A DNA stretch of 64,000 bases from NCBI RefSeq assembly GCF_900105725.1, contig NZ_FNLM01000034.1:1612001-1676000 (forward strand), written 5' to 3'. Below, piece after piece: positions 13,701 to 24,462 of this stretch. Within the stretch, counting starts at the first letter, position 1; each line of letters starts with the position of its first letter. The stretch is from Gordonia westfalica (lineage in GTDB: Bacteria; Actinomycetota; Actinomycetes; Mycobacteriales; Mycobacteriaceae). The position numbers and the translations under genes are program-made. The notes beneath the pieces are model-generated. The model was not told the origin of the DNA, ran no database searches, and saw only the letters and a list, made by a program, of their open reading frames with translations.

Positions 13701-15966
13701 CGTCGAGCATGGACGGGACGAAGTGCAGCACGGTGACCGCGGCCTCGTCGATGAGGCTCCGCAGGTACTCGGGGTCCCGGTGGCCGTCCGGTTCGGCGAT
13801 GACCATCTGCGCACCGGTCTGCAGGGGCCACAACAGCTCCCACACCGACACGTCGAAGGTCGCCGGGGTCTTGTAGAGCACCGCATCGTCGGGGCCGATC
13901 GGATGATCTCGCTGCATCCATGCGAGGCGGTGCTCGAGCGCCGCGTGGTCGACCTCGACCCCCTTCGGTACACCGGTCGAGCCGGACGTGAAGATCACGT
14001 ACGCGGGCTGATGCGGCAACGGACGGGAGCGACGCGGTGGTACCTCGTCCTCCGGACCCGCCCCGGCGTCGATCGCATCGATCCCACGGTCGGCGAGGAA
14101 CTGTGCGTCCACGGTGAGCGCAGGCCGGACGATCGTGGCAATGGCGTGGCGTCGTTCCTCCGGCTCGGCCGGATCGACGGGTACGTACACCGCCCCGACG
14201 CCGATGATCGCGTAGATCGCGCACACCTGTTCCAGGCAGCGATCGAGCGCGACGATCACCCGGTCCCCCGCGACGACCCCCTCGTCCGCGAGGACACGCG
14301 CGAATCCGTCGACCGCCAGCGACATCTCGCGGTAGGTGAGGCGCGAGTCCCTGAAGACGAGCGCGGTCGAATCCGGCGTCGCGGCGACCTGTCGTGCGAA
14401 GGGAGCCAGGATGTGCTCGCCGGCGACGCCGACCGCCGGACCGCCGTCACCGAGCCGCTCGACCGCCGCCGGCTCACCCGGGATGAGCAGGTCCAGTGCC
14501 GCCACCGGACGATCCGGGGCCTCGATGAACTGCTCGAGAACGTGAAGCAGCCGCGCCCGATGGGTGCGCAACTCTTCGGGGTCGTACAGGGCCGGGTTGG
14601 CGTGGAGACCCACCTCGAGCGGCGCGTCGGGACCTGCGGCGAAGACGTTCATCACGAGGTCCTCGACCATGCCCGCGGACAGCATGTGATAGCTGACGTG
14701 GGCCCCGTCGATCTCGATCGGCTTGTCGAAGAGCAGGAGGTTCACCAGCGGACCGAAGGACGTACCGGTCGCATCGCCGAATCCGGCTGCGGCACGGATG
14801 TCCTCGGAGCGGTACCGCTGATGGCGGAGAACCGCGGTGATCTCCGAGGTGACCGCGGCGACGACATCGGCACAGGTCGCCGCGCCCACACCGTCGACGC
14901 GCAACGGCAGCATGTTGGAGACCATGCCCATCGACTGTTTGATCCGGGCGGTGGTGCGAGCCGTGACGGGCAGACTCAGCACGATGTCGTCGGCACCGGA
15001 CATCCGTGCCAGGAATGCGGCGAACGCCGCGGTGAGAACCGCCGCGACGGAAGCGTCCAGCTCTCGGGCGCGGCGCCGCAGACGGCTGTCGAGGTCGGCG
15101 TCGAGCATCCCCGCGACCACCACGGTCTCGTTTCGGATGCCGGTGGTGGCCGGATGGGTGGCCAGTGACACACGTTCGGGCAGTCCGGCGGCGCGTTCCG
15201 CCCAGAACGCATGGTCCTTCTCGTGACGCGTGCTCTGGCGGTAGGCGGCATCGTCGGCGACCACCTCGGCAAGGGTCGCCCGCCGCGGTGGGACGCGGGT
15301 CTCGGCCGCGACCGCTGCGTTGTAGCGCGCCACCGCTTCGTGCAGGCAGACGAGCGCGCCATAACCGTCGAACGCGATGTGGTGACCGCGCATGTACCAG
15401 TAGGTACGGTCGTCCGCCACGCGGATGAAGGCGGCGAAACCGACCGGGTCGTTCAGCAGGTCGACCGGGCGCTCGTGGTCCGCACGCATCCACTCCTCGG
15501 CCGCGGCGAGCGGGTCGGGCCGGTCACGCAGGTCCAGTTCCACCACGTCGAACGGCAGCGACTCGTCGATGTACTGCATCGGCGTGCCGTCGACCTCGGC
15601 GATCCGGGTGTAGGCGGTCTGGAGTTCCCGCGAACCCTCGATGACGCCGCGGCGGAACAGCTCTCGGTCTAATGGACGTCCGTCGTCGACGATGTCCAGG
15701 TAATGCGCGATGGTGATCGAGTGGTCGTCGTCGAGGTTCTCGGCGAACCACATGGCACGTTGAGCCGCGGTGAGATCCAGCAGGTCGACCCCCCTAGCTT
15801 CGCTGCGCCCTTCCCGGCGCCCCTCCCCGTACCCAACTTGTGGGATCCCCTCACCGAGGGGTGATTCTTCATCCATTCCACGTCCGAACCAGTCGTCGGC
15901 GATTTGGTCGTTCGACGGCGCCGCTGACCCGTCCCCCGAGGCGTTCGCCGAACAGCCACGAATCAT
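7717..15966 (-). CDS. Non-ribosomal peptide synthetase, first subunit (C-A-T-C-A-T-C), EntF-like first module
   Basis: About 2,749 residues. The order is C (starts near residue 60, HHIAFDG), A ([10 protein letters not shown] near 655), T ([13 protein letters not shown] near 1054), C (HHIAADG near 1242), A ([10 protein letters not shown] near 1742), T ([13 protein letters not shown] near 2122) and a final C (HHINADGG near 2312), then a 75-residue tail with an A-domain-like fragment ([14 protein letters not shown]). The first C and A domains resemble E. coli EntF closely as I remember it (for example [36 protein letters not shown]). The first A pocket reads D-V-W-H-F-S-L-I-D, a serine code; the second reads D-V-W-C-M-A-L-I-W, not assigned. 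ATG 15966 is chosen because AAAGGGA lies about 10 bases upstream; ATG 15876 is an alternative, and both precede the first C domain. The last C has no A domain in this protein; its partner starts the next gene, which overlaps by GTGA. Confidence 0.92.
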   Translation of the reverse strand: MIRGCSANASGDGSAAPSNDQIADDWFGRGMDEESPLGEGIPQVGYGEGRREGRSEARGVDLLDLTAAQRAMWFAENLDDDHSITIAHYLDIVDDGRPLDRELFRRGVIEGSRELQTAYTRIAEVDGTPMQYIDESLPFDVVELDLRDRPDPLAAAEEWMRADHERPVDLLNDPVGFAAFIRVADDRTYWYMRGHHIAFDGYGALVCLHEAVARYNAAVAAETRVPPRRATLAEVVADDAAYRQSTRHEKDHAFWAERAAGLPERVSLATHPATTGIRNETVVVAGMLDADLDSRLRRRARELDASVAAVLTAAFAAFLARMSGADDIVLSLPVTARTTARIKQSMGMVSNMLPLRVDGVGAATCADVVAAVTSEITAVLRHQRYRSEDIRAAAGFGDATGTSFGPLVNLLLFDKPIEIDGAHVSYHMLSAGMVEDLVMNVFAAGPDAPLEVGLHANPALYDPEELRTHRARLLHVLEQFIEAPDRPVAALDLLIPGEPAAVERLGDGGPAVGVAGEHILAPFARQVAATPDSTALVFRDSRLTYREMSLAVDGFARVLADEGVVAGDRVIVALDRCLEQVCAIYAIIGVGAVYVPVDPAEPEERRHAIATIVRPALTVDAQFLADRGIDAIDAGAGPEDEVPPRRSRPLPHQPAYVIFTSGSTGVPKGVEVDHAALEHRLAWMQRDHPIGPDDAVLYKTPATFDVSVWELLWPLQTGAQMVIAEPDGHRDPEYLRSLIDEAAVTVLHFVPSMLDAYLDVVGQTENGSGTPTSLPDRARWVFTSGEALSAQLARRLRRTSSAGLVNLYGPTEAAIDVTSHRVTSDDTVVPIGRPVAGTVVRVLDRRLRPVPVGVAGELCLVGPQLANGYLGAMAQTASRFVADPLGEPGARMYRTGDLVRWTQNGELEYLGRSDHQVKIRGQRVELGEVESVVATMPGVDAVVVVARRDLGPAPVLVAYVRGTSGVPDSDAVRAFCRRRLPGHMVPLAVVFLDTFPTNRSGKLDQSALPAPDLTDKTTEFREARTPAEKAIVSMVAEALGRERVSLSDNLFALGADSLLAARMVSRARIGHGLTIALTDVFDSDDLADLASRAVVADTVPEPPERRLPPRPARIPLSQAQTRLWFINRMSPTESTYNMSGALRLTHEVDPEVLRRAALDVLDRHEILRTVFPSVAGEPEQRILDTTTAGAVLDHEPIQVIDGGLDTAVSAITDVGFDLAEEIPFRCRLITGDRRGDVVVLVLHHIAADGHSLRPLLRDLMTAYESRRAGELPEFTPLPMQYADVAVERAEILGTPENPSPALVEGLEFWRTELHDAPDLLQLPTDRPRPRVMSSAGDHLDVTLDAELSAGLRRLATALAVTPFAVFQSALALTLGRLAAVDDVSIGTAVAGRDDPAVGELVGMFVNTVVLRTSLRPGDTVRELVTAAHRRCARAMSHAEVPFERVVDAIAPQRSPSHSPLFQVALSVQADQLADLSHWTGSAELLDARVPSAKYDVTVSVTERPDDYAVEFAYATDLFDESTVRDMASRLSRVISQMVSGPDRVLASIDLLEPDALRALAVPREGAQREMTLPALIARGFALADPAAVALTGESESETGTLTWAEVATATHQVARLLADRGLGPGDVVAVSIPRSPRMVLTMLGVAMSGAAFVVIDARLPVRRRAAMLADSDASLVITVDSVVTADRDAAPQQGSPRVRDLGVEEWLLDDLEVELNIAGRRDHPVTDADRTRRVHVDDLAYLLFTSGSTGRPKAAAVTHAGLAEMVAEQQARLGVTPASRVLQLAAPGFDVAVWEIILAICAGAKLVISPPDVFAGPELADVITRHRVTHACATPTALSTIDPESIPDVETMMVAGEECPPELVARWDADGRPLLNLYGPTETTIWVTLSPPLRVTAPVTIGRPISGVAARVLDPGLRPVPPGVVGELYLAGRALGRGYHGRPGLSAGRFVADPFGAGTRMYRTGDLVSWTADGKLIYHGRNDFQIKIRGMRVEPGEVDAVLVTHPDVEHSVSVGMSTPAGDTVLVSYVTGEPGRSPAPEQVVDHAVAHLPAHLVPHTVQVLEEFPVTRTGKVDRRALPAVEISPAREYVAPRSRLEAAVAQIFADVLGLQSVSVHDGFFELGGSSLSATKVTYRVEQHIDRRVPLALLFENPTVASFVVALNTVESGNAGRVLTPRERPHMVDLTGVQRGLWSLNQIDPSSSAYNVGLTLELDGPLDIPALTGALGDVIARHESLRTRYPLHEGHPVQVIIPAVDALRGFRVALVDTTPDRVDEEIAGVVEPGFDLTGPNAVRAAILRLASDRHLLVFVVHHINADGGSLRPLARDLTTAYRARISGQAGPWPAVVGPTRVQYADYAIWHAERLSAEAPGGRTEEEAQLDYWERRLGTVREPAVIPTDRPRPAEPRHLGGVVDLSVPPETATVLKHLARVNNTTQFVVMHAALAVLIGRLSGTEDIVIGTPFAGRDDPALADMVGMLATTVPLRTGLRLDEPFDELLRRVRTEDVTDLAHADVAFDQIVDQLNRAEKGPARRGRHNPLFSVMLSYQNLDFPEVSLDGLSVRLRPSASFAAKVDLEVMVYPDDLDGVDREGALGGQIAYDTDLFDRTGAERIAERYQNLLIDIAARPGTPVGDLSIWADGRSSDVEDEQPLHEVVSAVAAAAPNAVIGIPGAPSVTFADLEATSVAMAFAVPDEDPAEALTVAVTTLLADAGRTIDEVFACIRTAASAALHGGADAATGEPTRNRVEPA

Positions 15967-16209
15967 ACGCTTTACATCCCTTTTGAGATCGAAAGTGATA
16001 CAGCGCATCTCGCGTCTGAGAGCCTCGTCACATCCGGCGCCGCACAGGTGTGGCAGGTGGGACCTCATCAGTCCCTTAGAGACACACGAGCAACTCACGT
16101 CACACCGAAGACGTCGGGTTGCGGTTTGGATTCGGTCGTTCGACCGACATCTGCCCGAGGGAAGGAATCTCGTCACACCAGGTGTCCGCGACGGGGCAAG
16201 ATTGGGGGC

Positions 16210-17112
16210 ATGACGAGCGTGCAACTGGTCGAGGTCGGCCCCCGCGACGGGCTTCAGAACGAGCAGACCCTCCTGTCGATCGACGACAAGGTCGAGTTGA
16301 TCTCGCGCAGTGTCGACGCCGGCGTCCGACGCATCGAGGCGGTCAGCTTCGTCAACCCGAAGCGTGTCCCACAGATGGCCGGTGCCGAGGAGGTCATGGC
16401 ACAGGTTCCGCGCGCCGACGGCGTCTCCTACATCGGCCTGGTACTCAATCGCCGGGGTCTCGACCGTGCCCTCACCGCCGCCGTCGACGAGGTCAACGCG
16501 GTGGTTGTCGCGACCGAGGAGTTCAGCCGGCGGAATCAGGGCTGCAGCGTCGACGAGGGCATCGCCGCGGCGATCGACGTCGTACATGATGCCCGCGAGG
16601 CCGGACTACGGACGACGGTGACCATCGCGGTGTCGTTCGGCTGCCCGTTCTCCGGGGAGGTCGCCCCCGAGTGGATCGGCGAGATCATCGCGCGCCTGAC
16701 CGACGGCGCGGCACCGGACGAGATCGCCCTCGCCGACACCATCGGCGTCGGCGTCCCGGCACAGGTGCGCACACTCGCCGACCTGGCGGCCGCACACGCA
16801 CCGGGCATCCCTCAGCGCTGGCATTTCCACAACACCCGCAACACCGGCTACGCCAATGCGCTGACGGCCCTGGAATGCGGGGCCGGCGCTCTGGACGCGT
16901 CCATCGGCGGTTTCGGCGGTTGCCCGTTCGCCCCGGCCGCGACGGGCAACATCGCGTCGGAGGACCTGCTCTATGCGCTGGACCGGTCGAACGTCACGAC
17001 CGGCGTCGACATGTACGGCCTGATCGAGGCCGCGGAATGGCTGGGCAGGTCCCTGGAAAAGAGTGTCCCCGCTCTCCTCGGGCGCGCCGGAGGTTTCCCG
17101 GACGCCCGCTGA
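16210..17112 (+). CDS. Hydroxymethylglutaryl-CoA lyase
   Basis: 300 residues. HMG-CoA lyase cleaves HMG-CoA to acetoacetate and acetyl-CoA, the last step of leucine breakdown. The protein opens with [12 protein letters not shown], the family's metal and substrate-binding signature (Arg-Asp pair), and carries [14 protein letters not shown] with the metal-binding His-x-His region. The segment [15 protein letters not shown] holds the catalytic-loop cysteine typical of true HMG-CoA lyases. Length matches the family (about 300). The ATG at 16210 follows TTGGGGGC; a longer frame begins at 16048 but adds no conserved sequence. It stands alone between the divergent NRPS genes and a convergent universal stress gene; no other leucine catabolism gene is visible. 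Related homocitrate-type lyases are less likely given the cysteine loop. Confidence 0.92.
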   Translation: MTSVQLVEVGPRDGLQNEQTLLSIDDKVELISRSVDAGVRRIEAVSFVNPKRVPQMAGAEEVMAQVPRADGVSYIGLVLNRRGLDRALTAAVDEVNAVVVATEEFSRRNQGCSVDEGIAAAIDVVHDAREAGLRTTVTIAVSFGCPFSGEVAPEWIGEIIARLTDGAAPDEIALADTIGVGVPAQVRTLADLAAAHAPGIPQRWHFHNTRNTGYANALTALECGAGALDASIGGFGGCPFAPAATGNIASEDLLYALDRSNVTTGVDMYGLIEAAEWLGRSLEKSVPALLGRAGGFPDAR

Positions 17113-17146
17113 GGCGGGGACGCTCGTTGCGTTCGTGTGCGGGTGA

Positions 17147-17593
17147 CTAACCCGTGGTGTGCACGATCAGCACGTCACATGCCGACTTGCGTGCCACGTC
17201 GGCCGGAACCGATCCGAGCAGGCGCCCGGCGATCGAGTTCAGGCCGCGGTTACCGACGACGAGGAGGTCGGCCTTGACGTCGCTCACGAGCTGGAGCAGC
17301 GCGTCGACCGGAGCACCCTTGACGGGGCGCTGCACGACGGTGGCGGCTCCGGCCTTGGACGCACGTTCCTTCGCGGTCCGCAGGATCTCCTCGGTCGGCG
17401 TCGAGCCGGTGACCTGGTAGGCCTCGTCCTTGAGGATGTCGGCAGCCTCCCCTGCGCCACGCTCGTTGGGGAAGTATGCGCACGCGATCACCAACTGCGC
17501 GCCTTCGCCCGCGAGTGCCCCCGCACGTTCCACCGCCTTCATCGACGACTCCGAGCCGTCGGTCCCGACGACGATGGTCTCGTATGCGCTCAT
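17147..17593 (-). CDS. Universal stress protein (UspA family)
   Basis: 148 residues, one Usp domain. The N-terminus YETIVVGTDGSESSMKAV has the first strand and Asp of the nucleotide-binding fold. Near the C-terminus lies VVGNRGLNSIAGRLLGSV, which fits the ATP-binding G-x2-G-x9-G-S/T loop of ATP-binding Usp proteins. ATG 17593 is preferred over ATG 17608 because GGAGG lies five bases upstream of it. Mycobacterium tuberculosis has the Usp gene Rv1636 in the equivalent place near uvrB, so this is probably its ortholog; that protein binds cAMP. Function in stress signalling is inferred from family. Confidence 0.9.
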   Translation of the reverse strand: MSAYETIVVGTDGSESSMKAVERAGALAGEGAQLVIACAYFPNERGAGEAADILKDEAYQVTGSTPTEEILRTAKERASKAGAATVVQRPVKGAPVDALLQLVSDVKADLLVVGNRGLNSIAGRLLGSVPADVARKSACDVLIVHTTG

Positions 17594-17770
17594 CCCAACC
17601 TCCGACATGAATTCGCCTCGCTGCCCATCAGCGAGGCGTCACCTACATCCCCCATATTGCAGGGTTCTTTCACCGGGACATTAGTTTGCCGCGGCGTGTC
17701 TGTCCGCCGATCGTGGTGATCGGCACATGGTCGCGCTGTTGTGTCTTCGGCGGGATTGCAGGTCACAGCC

Positions 17771-19927
<2,157 letters not shown>

Positions 19928-20075
19928 AGTGCCAGGGTAAACGCGCACTACGACACGAGTGTTCCCGCGCGGTCTGCGGCCCGCCGCCCGACCATGCGCG
20001 GCAGACGTCCCGCACATCGGGAACATCTCCGATGTTCACCCAGAGATCGGGTGCCGGCCGAACTACATTCGGGGG

Positions 20076-20660
20076 ATGACGAGCAACAGCGGTCCCGTGA
20101 CGACCGCGCCGGCCGCACCCCACTCGATGCACCCGCCCAAGCGGGAGGTCTTCGATGTGCCCGCGATGACGAACACCGACAACAAGGGATTCGTCCGGGA
20201 GGTCGAGGAATACCGAGTCACCGACTACGGCCTCTACATGTCGCGCCCCGCGCCCGGGCATCCGAGGTTCGACCATCTCGAATCATGGCTTCTCCCCTCA
20301 TTGGGGTTGCGCGCCAACATTTTCCACTACCAGGGCGGCTTTCGGGCGAATCAGCGCCTCTACCTCGACATCGGGCGGTTCTCCGGCCCCGACGAGCGCG
20401 GCCGGTGGTACGCCGAGGACTGGTATCTCGACCTCGTCGACGTTCCGGGATCACCGCTGGAACTCATCGACGTCGACGAGGTCTTCGAAGCGCACCGGTG
20501 CGGACTCCTCGACAGCGACCAGTGCGTGCAGGCCGTCGAGATCGCGACCCGCGCGCTCGTCGGGGCAGCCGCGCACGGCAACGACGTACAGGCCTGGCTC
20601 GACGACGCGGTCGGCGGCGTGGTGTTCTTCCGAGACCACCGCCCCGATCACGGGTGGTGA
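20076..20660 (+). CDS. DUF402 family protein
   Basis: 194 residues, no signal peptide or membrane segment. The core (EEYRVTDYGLYMSRPAPGHP; YQGGFRANQRLYLDIGRF; WYAEDWYLDLVDVP; DVDEVFEAH) matches the DUF402/FomD-like beta-barrel fold, whose studied members include nucleoside phosphate hydrolases; the activity here is not known. Start ATG 20076 directly follows GGGGG. It lies divergent to uvrB and two genes from coaE, the place held by the DUF402 gene Rv1632c in M. tuberculosis, so it looks like a conserved lineage gene rather than an import. The first 30 residues are proline- and threonine-rich and probably disordered. Confidence 0.82.
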   Translation: MTSNSGPVTTAPAAPHSMHPPKREVFDVPAMTNTDNKGFVREVEEYRVTDYGLYMSRPAPGHPRFDHLESWLLPSLGLRANIFHYQGGFRANQRLYLDIGRFSGPDERGRWYAEDWYLDLVDVPGSPLELIDVDEVFEAHRCGLLDSDQCVQAVEIATRALVGAAAHGNDVQAWLDDAVGGVVFFRDHRPDHGW

Positions 20661-20706
20661 CCCGGCACGACCGCGCGCCGATGTGCCGGCCGGCCCGACG
20701 TCGGAC

Positions 20707-21177
20707 TCAATAGGTGGGCAGCACGAAGCACGCGCCGTTCCGGATGAACTGCGGCAGTTGCACTCCCGTGCCCACGTTGACGGTCCGCGTCTTGACCACC
20801 CCATCGAGGTTCGCGGCGAGCACGTAGCGTCCGGGGGCGGACGGTCGCCAGGTCGGCGTGACCTCGACAGCGGTGGGCTTGGCGTTGTGGATCGTCACGG
20901 TGCGGCCCGCCCGGGTGGACGTGACCTTGAGTGTCGACTTGGCCGACTTCGGATCGCCGACGATCACGGACAACTTGTAGGCGCATCCCGCACCGTAGAG
21001 GCCGTAATTCGACGAGCCGTTCGCCGAGGAGCCGTAACCGGGCAGCGTGTCGACGGCGATCCCCTGCAGGGCCGCGTTCGCCGGGGCGGCACTCACCGCG
21101 GCGGCCGTGAGTGCCGCCCCGACGGCGATACCGCCGACGACCGCACGCACGCGTTTCGAACTACCAGGACCCCACAT
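20707..21177 (-). CDS. Small secreted protein with an Ig-like beta domain
   Basis: 156 residues. Residues 1-36 form a Sec signal peptide: positive KR, hydrophobic VVGGIAVGAALTAAAVSAAP, then a likely cut after ANA. The mature part has two cysteines (in GAGCAYKL and NGACFVLP), presumably a disulphide, and alternating beta-like segments ending with PTWRPSAPGRYVLAANLDG, the kind of strand-turn-strand seen in bacterial Ig-like folds. A GAGGAG ribosome site sits five bases before ATG 21177. No function can be assigned. It is convergent with the DUF402 gene (47 bp apart) and downstream of coaE on the same strand with a 130 bp gap. Confidence 0.82.
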   Translation of the reverse strand: MWGPGSSKRVRAVVGGIAVGAALTAAAVSAAPANAALQGIAVDTLPGYGSSANGSSNYGLYGAGCAYKLSVIVGDPKSAKSTLKVTSTRAGRTVTIHNAKPTAVEVTPTWRPSAPGRYVLAANLDGVVKTRTVNVGTGVQLPQFIRNGACFVLPTY

Positions 21178-21307
21178 ATGTGCTCCTCACAACGCTTTGC
21201 CGACTTGGTGGTCCGCACCGGCATCGGTGCGTCGTCGCAAAGCTAACAGCGCGGAGCACACGATGTGGCCAATTCAGGCAACATTCGTAGTCAGTTTGTC
21301 GAGCCCC

Positions 21308-22204
21308 TCAGGCGATCTCGATCCGCACGGTCGCGGGTCGCCCAGGATCGCAGGAACCGTGAACGCCGGGGCCGACGGGCGCGAACCCACCGTCGGCGAG
21401 GAGGTCGACGAGTTCTGCGGACGCGGTCTCGTCGCGGGCGGCGATCCGCAGCTCGACGTTTGCCGGATCGGTGATCTCGACGGCGGCCGCGCGCTCACCC
21501 GCGATCGCCCACAGCCGGTTGACCAGACGTGTCGCGGGACCATCCGGATTCGGTTCCGCGGCAACGAGTTCGGGGACCGGATCGGCGACCCGACGCGCCC
21601 GGACGTTGGCCTCGAACGGTACGAGCCGATCGTCCCAGACCCGCGCGGCGGCAGCGGCGAGGTCATCGGCCGATCCGGAGTTGTCGAGCCAGACGTCGGC
21701 GACCGCACGGCGCTGCTCGTCGGTGGCCTGCGCCGCGATTCGAGCACGCGCGTCTGCTTCGTCGACCCCGCGCATCGTCGTGAGGCGATGCAGTCGGACG
21801 TCGGCGTCGGCGAACACGATCACCACGAGGTGGAAGAACGGCGCGGTGTGGTTCTCCACCAGCAGCGGGATGTCCTGGACGACGACGGCGTCGTCCGGCG
21901 CCGCCGCGAGCAGTTCCTGGGTGCGCGCGCCGATCAACGGGTGGGTGATCCCGTTGAGCGCCTTCCGCGACCCCTCGTCGACGAAGGCCTTTGCCGCGAG
22001 AGCCGGACGGTCGAGGCTGCCGTCGGCGGCCAGGATGTCCGAGCCGAAGGCCTCGACGAGCCCGGCGAGACCTTCCGAACCGGGTTCCACCACCTCGCGG
22101 GCGATCTTGTCCGCGTCGATGATGTACGCGCCTCGTTCGACGAAGGTCTTCGCCACGGTCGATTTGCCGGCGCCGATGCCACCGGTGAGTCCAAGCCTGA
22201 TCAC
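21308..22204 (-). CDS. coaE: Dephospho-CoA kinase with truncated C-terminal GrpB-like domain
   Basis: 298 residues. CoaE phosphorylates the 3' hydroxyl of dephospho-CoA, the last step of CoA synthesis. The start is GTG 22204 (VIRLGLTGGIGAGKSTVAK), which contains the P-loop GGIGAGKS; the DADKIAREVVEPG segment and ITHPLIGARTQELL are family motifs. The kinase ends near residue 200. Mycobacterial CoaE proteins carry an extra UPF0157/GrpB domain (about 400 residues in total); here only about 90 extra residues remain, ending with VHGSCDPGRPATVRIEIA, which resembles the GrpB H-G-x-x-D-P-G motif and then stops. The tail is therefore a shortened GrpB domain. Upstream on the same strand is the AztD-like gene, 63 bp away. 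Confidence 0.95.
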   Translation of the reverse strand: MIRLGLTGGIGAGKSTVAKTFVERGAYIIDADKIAREVVEPGSEGLAGLVEAFGSDILAADGSLDRPALAAKAFVDEGSRKALNGITHPLIGARTQELLAAAPDDAVVVQDIPLLVENHTAPFFHLVVIVFADADVRLHRLTTMRGVDEADARARIAAQATDEQRRAVADVWLDNSGSADDLAAAAARVWDDRLVPFEANVRARRVADPVPELVAAEPNPDGPATRLVNRLWAIAGERAAAVEITDPANVELRIAARDETASAELVDLLADGGFAPVGPGVHGSCDPGRPATVRIEIA

Positions 22205-22267
22205 GCCACCAGTCTGGCAAACAGGCTCCTGCCCGGTGCACACCGGCGCCCCGTGTGTCGTGCCGGC

Positions 22268-23497
22268 TCAGCCGGTGACCGCGACGAGTTCGACGGTCTC
22301 GTGCGGCAGGGTGGCCTCGCCGACCTTCTCGCCCATGTTCAGATCGACCGCGACGATCTTCTTCGACGCGGGTTCACTGACATACGCGATGCGGTCCTGC
22401 ACCACGACATTGGGCATCGGCGACTGCCATTCGTCGGGTTCGGCCCACTCCCCGATCACCGGGATGCGGGCGGTGCGGTTCCCGGATCGCGCGTCGAAGA
22501 CGTGTAGCGCGCCGTCGGTCCCGAGGATCACCGCGGACCCGCCGGGGCCACGTTCGAGCGACCGGAAGCTGTAGGAGGCGCCGAGGTCGACCAGTCGGAG
22601 GTCGCCCGTTCGGGTGTCGGTGAGCGAGAAGCGTGTCGGCCGTTCGAGTTCGGCGCCCTCGTCGCTCTTGTAATCCCCCAGCACAACCGGGGAACCGTGG
22701 TCGCCGGCCTGGTTCCCGATGCGGCCGTATGGATCCGGGCTGGCCACCTTGCGGATGTTGTTGCCGTCGACGATCAGGATGCCGTCTTCGCAGCCGAAGG
22801 TCAGGCGACCGTCGGACGCGGCGGCCTCGCCGTGGACGCCGGGACACTCGTCATTGCGGGCGATCTCGTTCCGCTGCTTGTCCAGGATCGCAATGCCGCT
22901 CCGCGATTCCTCGTCGCCGCGTGTGACGACAACCGAACCGTCGCCGCGGAACACCGCCACACCGTGATGGGGTTGCGGGACGGTGAACGTGGTGGCCACC
23001 GGATTGCCGCGGAGCAGTTCGGCGGGTTCGACGATGTCGACCTGTCCGGTGCCGTCGCTGAACAGGCTGATGCGTGAGTCGTGGACCACGACATGCCCGG
23101 GTTCCGCTCCACCGAAACGCATCTCGGTGAGCGAGGGCTTGGTCGTGTAGTGATGCCCGTGGTCGCCGTGCGCCTTCGTCCAGGTCCCGGCGTCGAGGAC
23201 CCGGAACCCGTCGGCCTCGGAGACGAAGACGTGCCGCCCGTTGCCCGCACTGTTCAGCCGGACGAATCCGTCGAGGGGAAGGTCGGCGACCTGATCGAGC
23301 GTCTTCGCGTCGAGCACGAGGATTCCGCCGTCGTAGCTGAGTGCGAGTCGTGGTGTCGCGCTTTGCTGTTCCGCGGGTCCGCGCGACGATTCGGCGGGCG
23401 GGGTCGCCTGCTCGGGGTCGCCGCACGCGACGAGCGCGATGGAGGAGGCAGCGAGCAGCGCGAGGGAACGGGTCAGAGTTGTCCGTGGTGATAGCAC
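22268..23497 (-). CDS. Lipoprotein beta-propeller, possible zinc chaperone (AztD-like)
   Basis: 409 residues from GTG 23497. An N-terminal lipoprotein signal ends in the lipobox SSIALVACGD, so the mature protein is attached outside the membrane by its cysteine. The rest is a repeating beta pattern with motifs such as LALSYDGGILVLDAKT and DGALHVFDARSG, consistent with a seven-blade propeller. A histidine-rich loop, THGDHGHHY-like (AHGDHGHHYTT in sequence), is a plausible metal site and is the feature that suggests the periplasmic zinc chaperone AztD. A Zur-like palindrome lies about 20 bases upstream of the start. The frame is open to ATG 23536, but that start would place the palindrome inside the coding region. 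No AztABC transporter genes are adjacent, so the link to zinc rests on the loop and the operator. Confidence 0.75.
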   Translation of the reverse strand: MLSPRTTLTRSLALLAASSIALVACGDPEQATPPAESSRGPAEQQSATPRLALSYDGGILVLDAKTLDQVADLPLDGFVRLNSAGNGRHVFVSEADGFRVLDAGTWTKAHGDHGHHYTTKPSLTEMRFGGAEPGHVVVHDSRISLFSDGTGQVDIVEPAELLRGNPVATTFTVPQPHHGVAVFRGDGSVVVTRGDEESRSGIAILDKQRNEIARNDECPGVHGEAAASDGRLTFGCEDGILIVDGNNIRKVASPDPYGRIGNQAGDHGSPVVLGDYKSDEGAELERPTRFSLTDTRTGDLRLVDLGASYSFRSLERGPGGSAVILGTDGALHVFDARSGNRTARIPVIGEWAEPDEWQSPMPNVVVQDRIAYVSEPASKKIVAVDLNMGEKVGEATLPHETVELVAVTG

Positions 23498-23517
23498 TCG
23501 GACAGTCAACCGTCTAA

Positions 23518-23532
23518 TGAAAATGATTGTCA
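23518..23532. promoter_or_regulatory. Zur-like operator
   Basis: TGAAAATGATTGTCA is a 15-base near-perfect palindrome (six of seven pairs) and matches the actinobacterial Zur box pattern TGAnAATnATTnTCA. It sits about 20 bases before the GTG of the AztD-like lipoprotein gene, where bound repressor would block transcription when zinc is plentiful. No zur gene is in the window. Confidence 0.6.
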
Positions 23533-23564
23533 ACAACGCATGGTTGTCGAGCTCGCGGGTGAGT

Positions 23565-24314
23565 TCAGACGTCCCCGATGAGCGGCACCAACCCGTCGAG
23601 CAGTCGCGTCAGGCCGAAATCGAACACCTCGTCAGGGGACCCTGGCGCCTGATGATGTTCGCCTGCAACGGTTCCCACGCGATCCGCGAGAGGGAACCCG
23701 CCTTTGGGGATCACCGCGTCGAGCTCGGGTGCGACGACCTCCCACCACTCGACGTCGGTCATGCCGCTGTCGGTCACCGCGGCGTCGGCAGCCAGGGCCT
23801 CCCGGGCGTTGCCGGTCACGAAGGCGGACAGGAGACCGAGGATGTGGTCACGGTCGAGGTCCGAGATGTCAAGCGGCTCGAGCAATTCGAGCTGCCGTTC
23901 GTAGCGGGCTAGACGACGCGGACCGAGAACCTGCCGCCACGGATTGGCGTCGATCAACCAGGGATGCGCCAGGTACTCCGCGCGCAGATGACGTGCGACC
24001 TGCGCGAGCGACTCCCGGACCGTCGATCCCGGCTCCGGCACCGGGTCGCCGGCGACATGGTCCACCATGAGCGCGACCAGGACGTCTCGGGTGGGCACGT
24101 AGGTGTAGAGAGTCATCGGACCGACGCCGAGCTCGGCGGCGAGTGCCCGCATCGACACCGCGGTCAGTCCACGCTCGTCGGCGAGGGTGACCGCCTTGCC
24201 GACGATCTCGTCGACGGTGACCCGTTGTCGCGGACCGCGTCTGGGTGTCTCCGGCTCCCCACGTCCACGCCATAGCAGCCGAACGAGGGTTCGGGCATCA
24301 TCAGCGGTCGACAC
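23565..24314 (-). CDS. TetR family transcriptional regulator (TetR_C type)
   Basis: 249 residues. The DNA-binding domain begins near residue 35 (VTVDEIVGKAVTLADERGL) and contains the helix-turn-helix AVSMRALAAELGVGPMTLYTYV, which has the TetR-class recognition helix. The larger C-terminal half, with LVALMVDHVAGD, resembles the tetracycline repressor-like ligand domain. GTG 24314 is chosen because AAAGGG lies seven bases upstream; a longer start at 24359 lacks such a site. It precedes the AztD-like gene by 67 bp on the same strand, but the Zur-like box between them suggests separate promoters. The ligand and targets are unknown. Confidence 0.88.
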   Translation of the reverse strand: MSTADDARTLVRLLWRGRGEPETPRRGPRQRVTVDEIVGKAVTLADERGLTAVSMRALAAELGVGPMTLYTYVPTRDVLVALMVDHVAGDPVPEPGSTVRESLAQVARHLRAEYLAHPWLIDANPWRQVLGPRRLARYERQLELLEPLDISDLDRDHILGLLSAFVTGNAREALAADAAVTDSGMTDVEWWEVVAPELDAVIPKGGFPLADRVGTVAGEHHQAPGSPDEVFDFGLTRLLDGLVPLIGDV

Positions 24315-24383
24315 GTTGCACCCTTTCCGTACAGCGTACGAGATCAATACCGTACCCACGGGATCGCGGCTGATGTGGCAGGG

Positions 24384-24429
24384 ACACGAAAAGCCCTCCC
24401 GGGCAGTTTCCCGGGAGGGCTTTTCGTGT
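24384..24429. terminator. Strong bidirectional hairpin terminator downstream of rpsA
   Basis: Two perfectly complementary 20-base arms (24384-24403 and 24410-24429) enclose a six-base loop (CAGTTT). The stem core is CCCTCCCGGG, flanked by AAAA on one side and TTTT on the other, so either strand gives a GC-rich stem followed by U residues. It lies 33 bp after the rpsA stop and just before the TetR gene, so it should end rpsA transcription. Confidence 0.9.
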
Positions 24430-24462
24430 GCTCAGTGCAGATCTACTGCGGGAGCAGAGCTA

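Noticed and set aside
15967..16209. Iron-regulator (IdeR/DmdR) box before the NRPS genes
   Set aside because: I looked for a TTAGG-n-CCTAA-like palindrome and saw none, so iron control is not claimed despite the siderophore-like domains.
15967..16587. Upstream extension of the first NRPS gene to 16587
   Set aside because: The added stretch lies opposite the HMG-CoA lyase gene and has no C-domain sequence; ATG 15966 has a ribosome site and precedes the first C domain.
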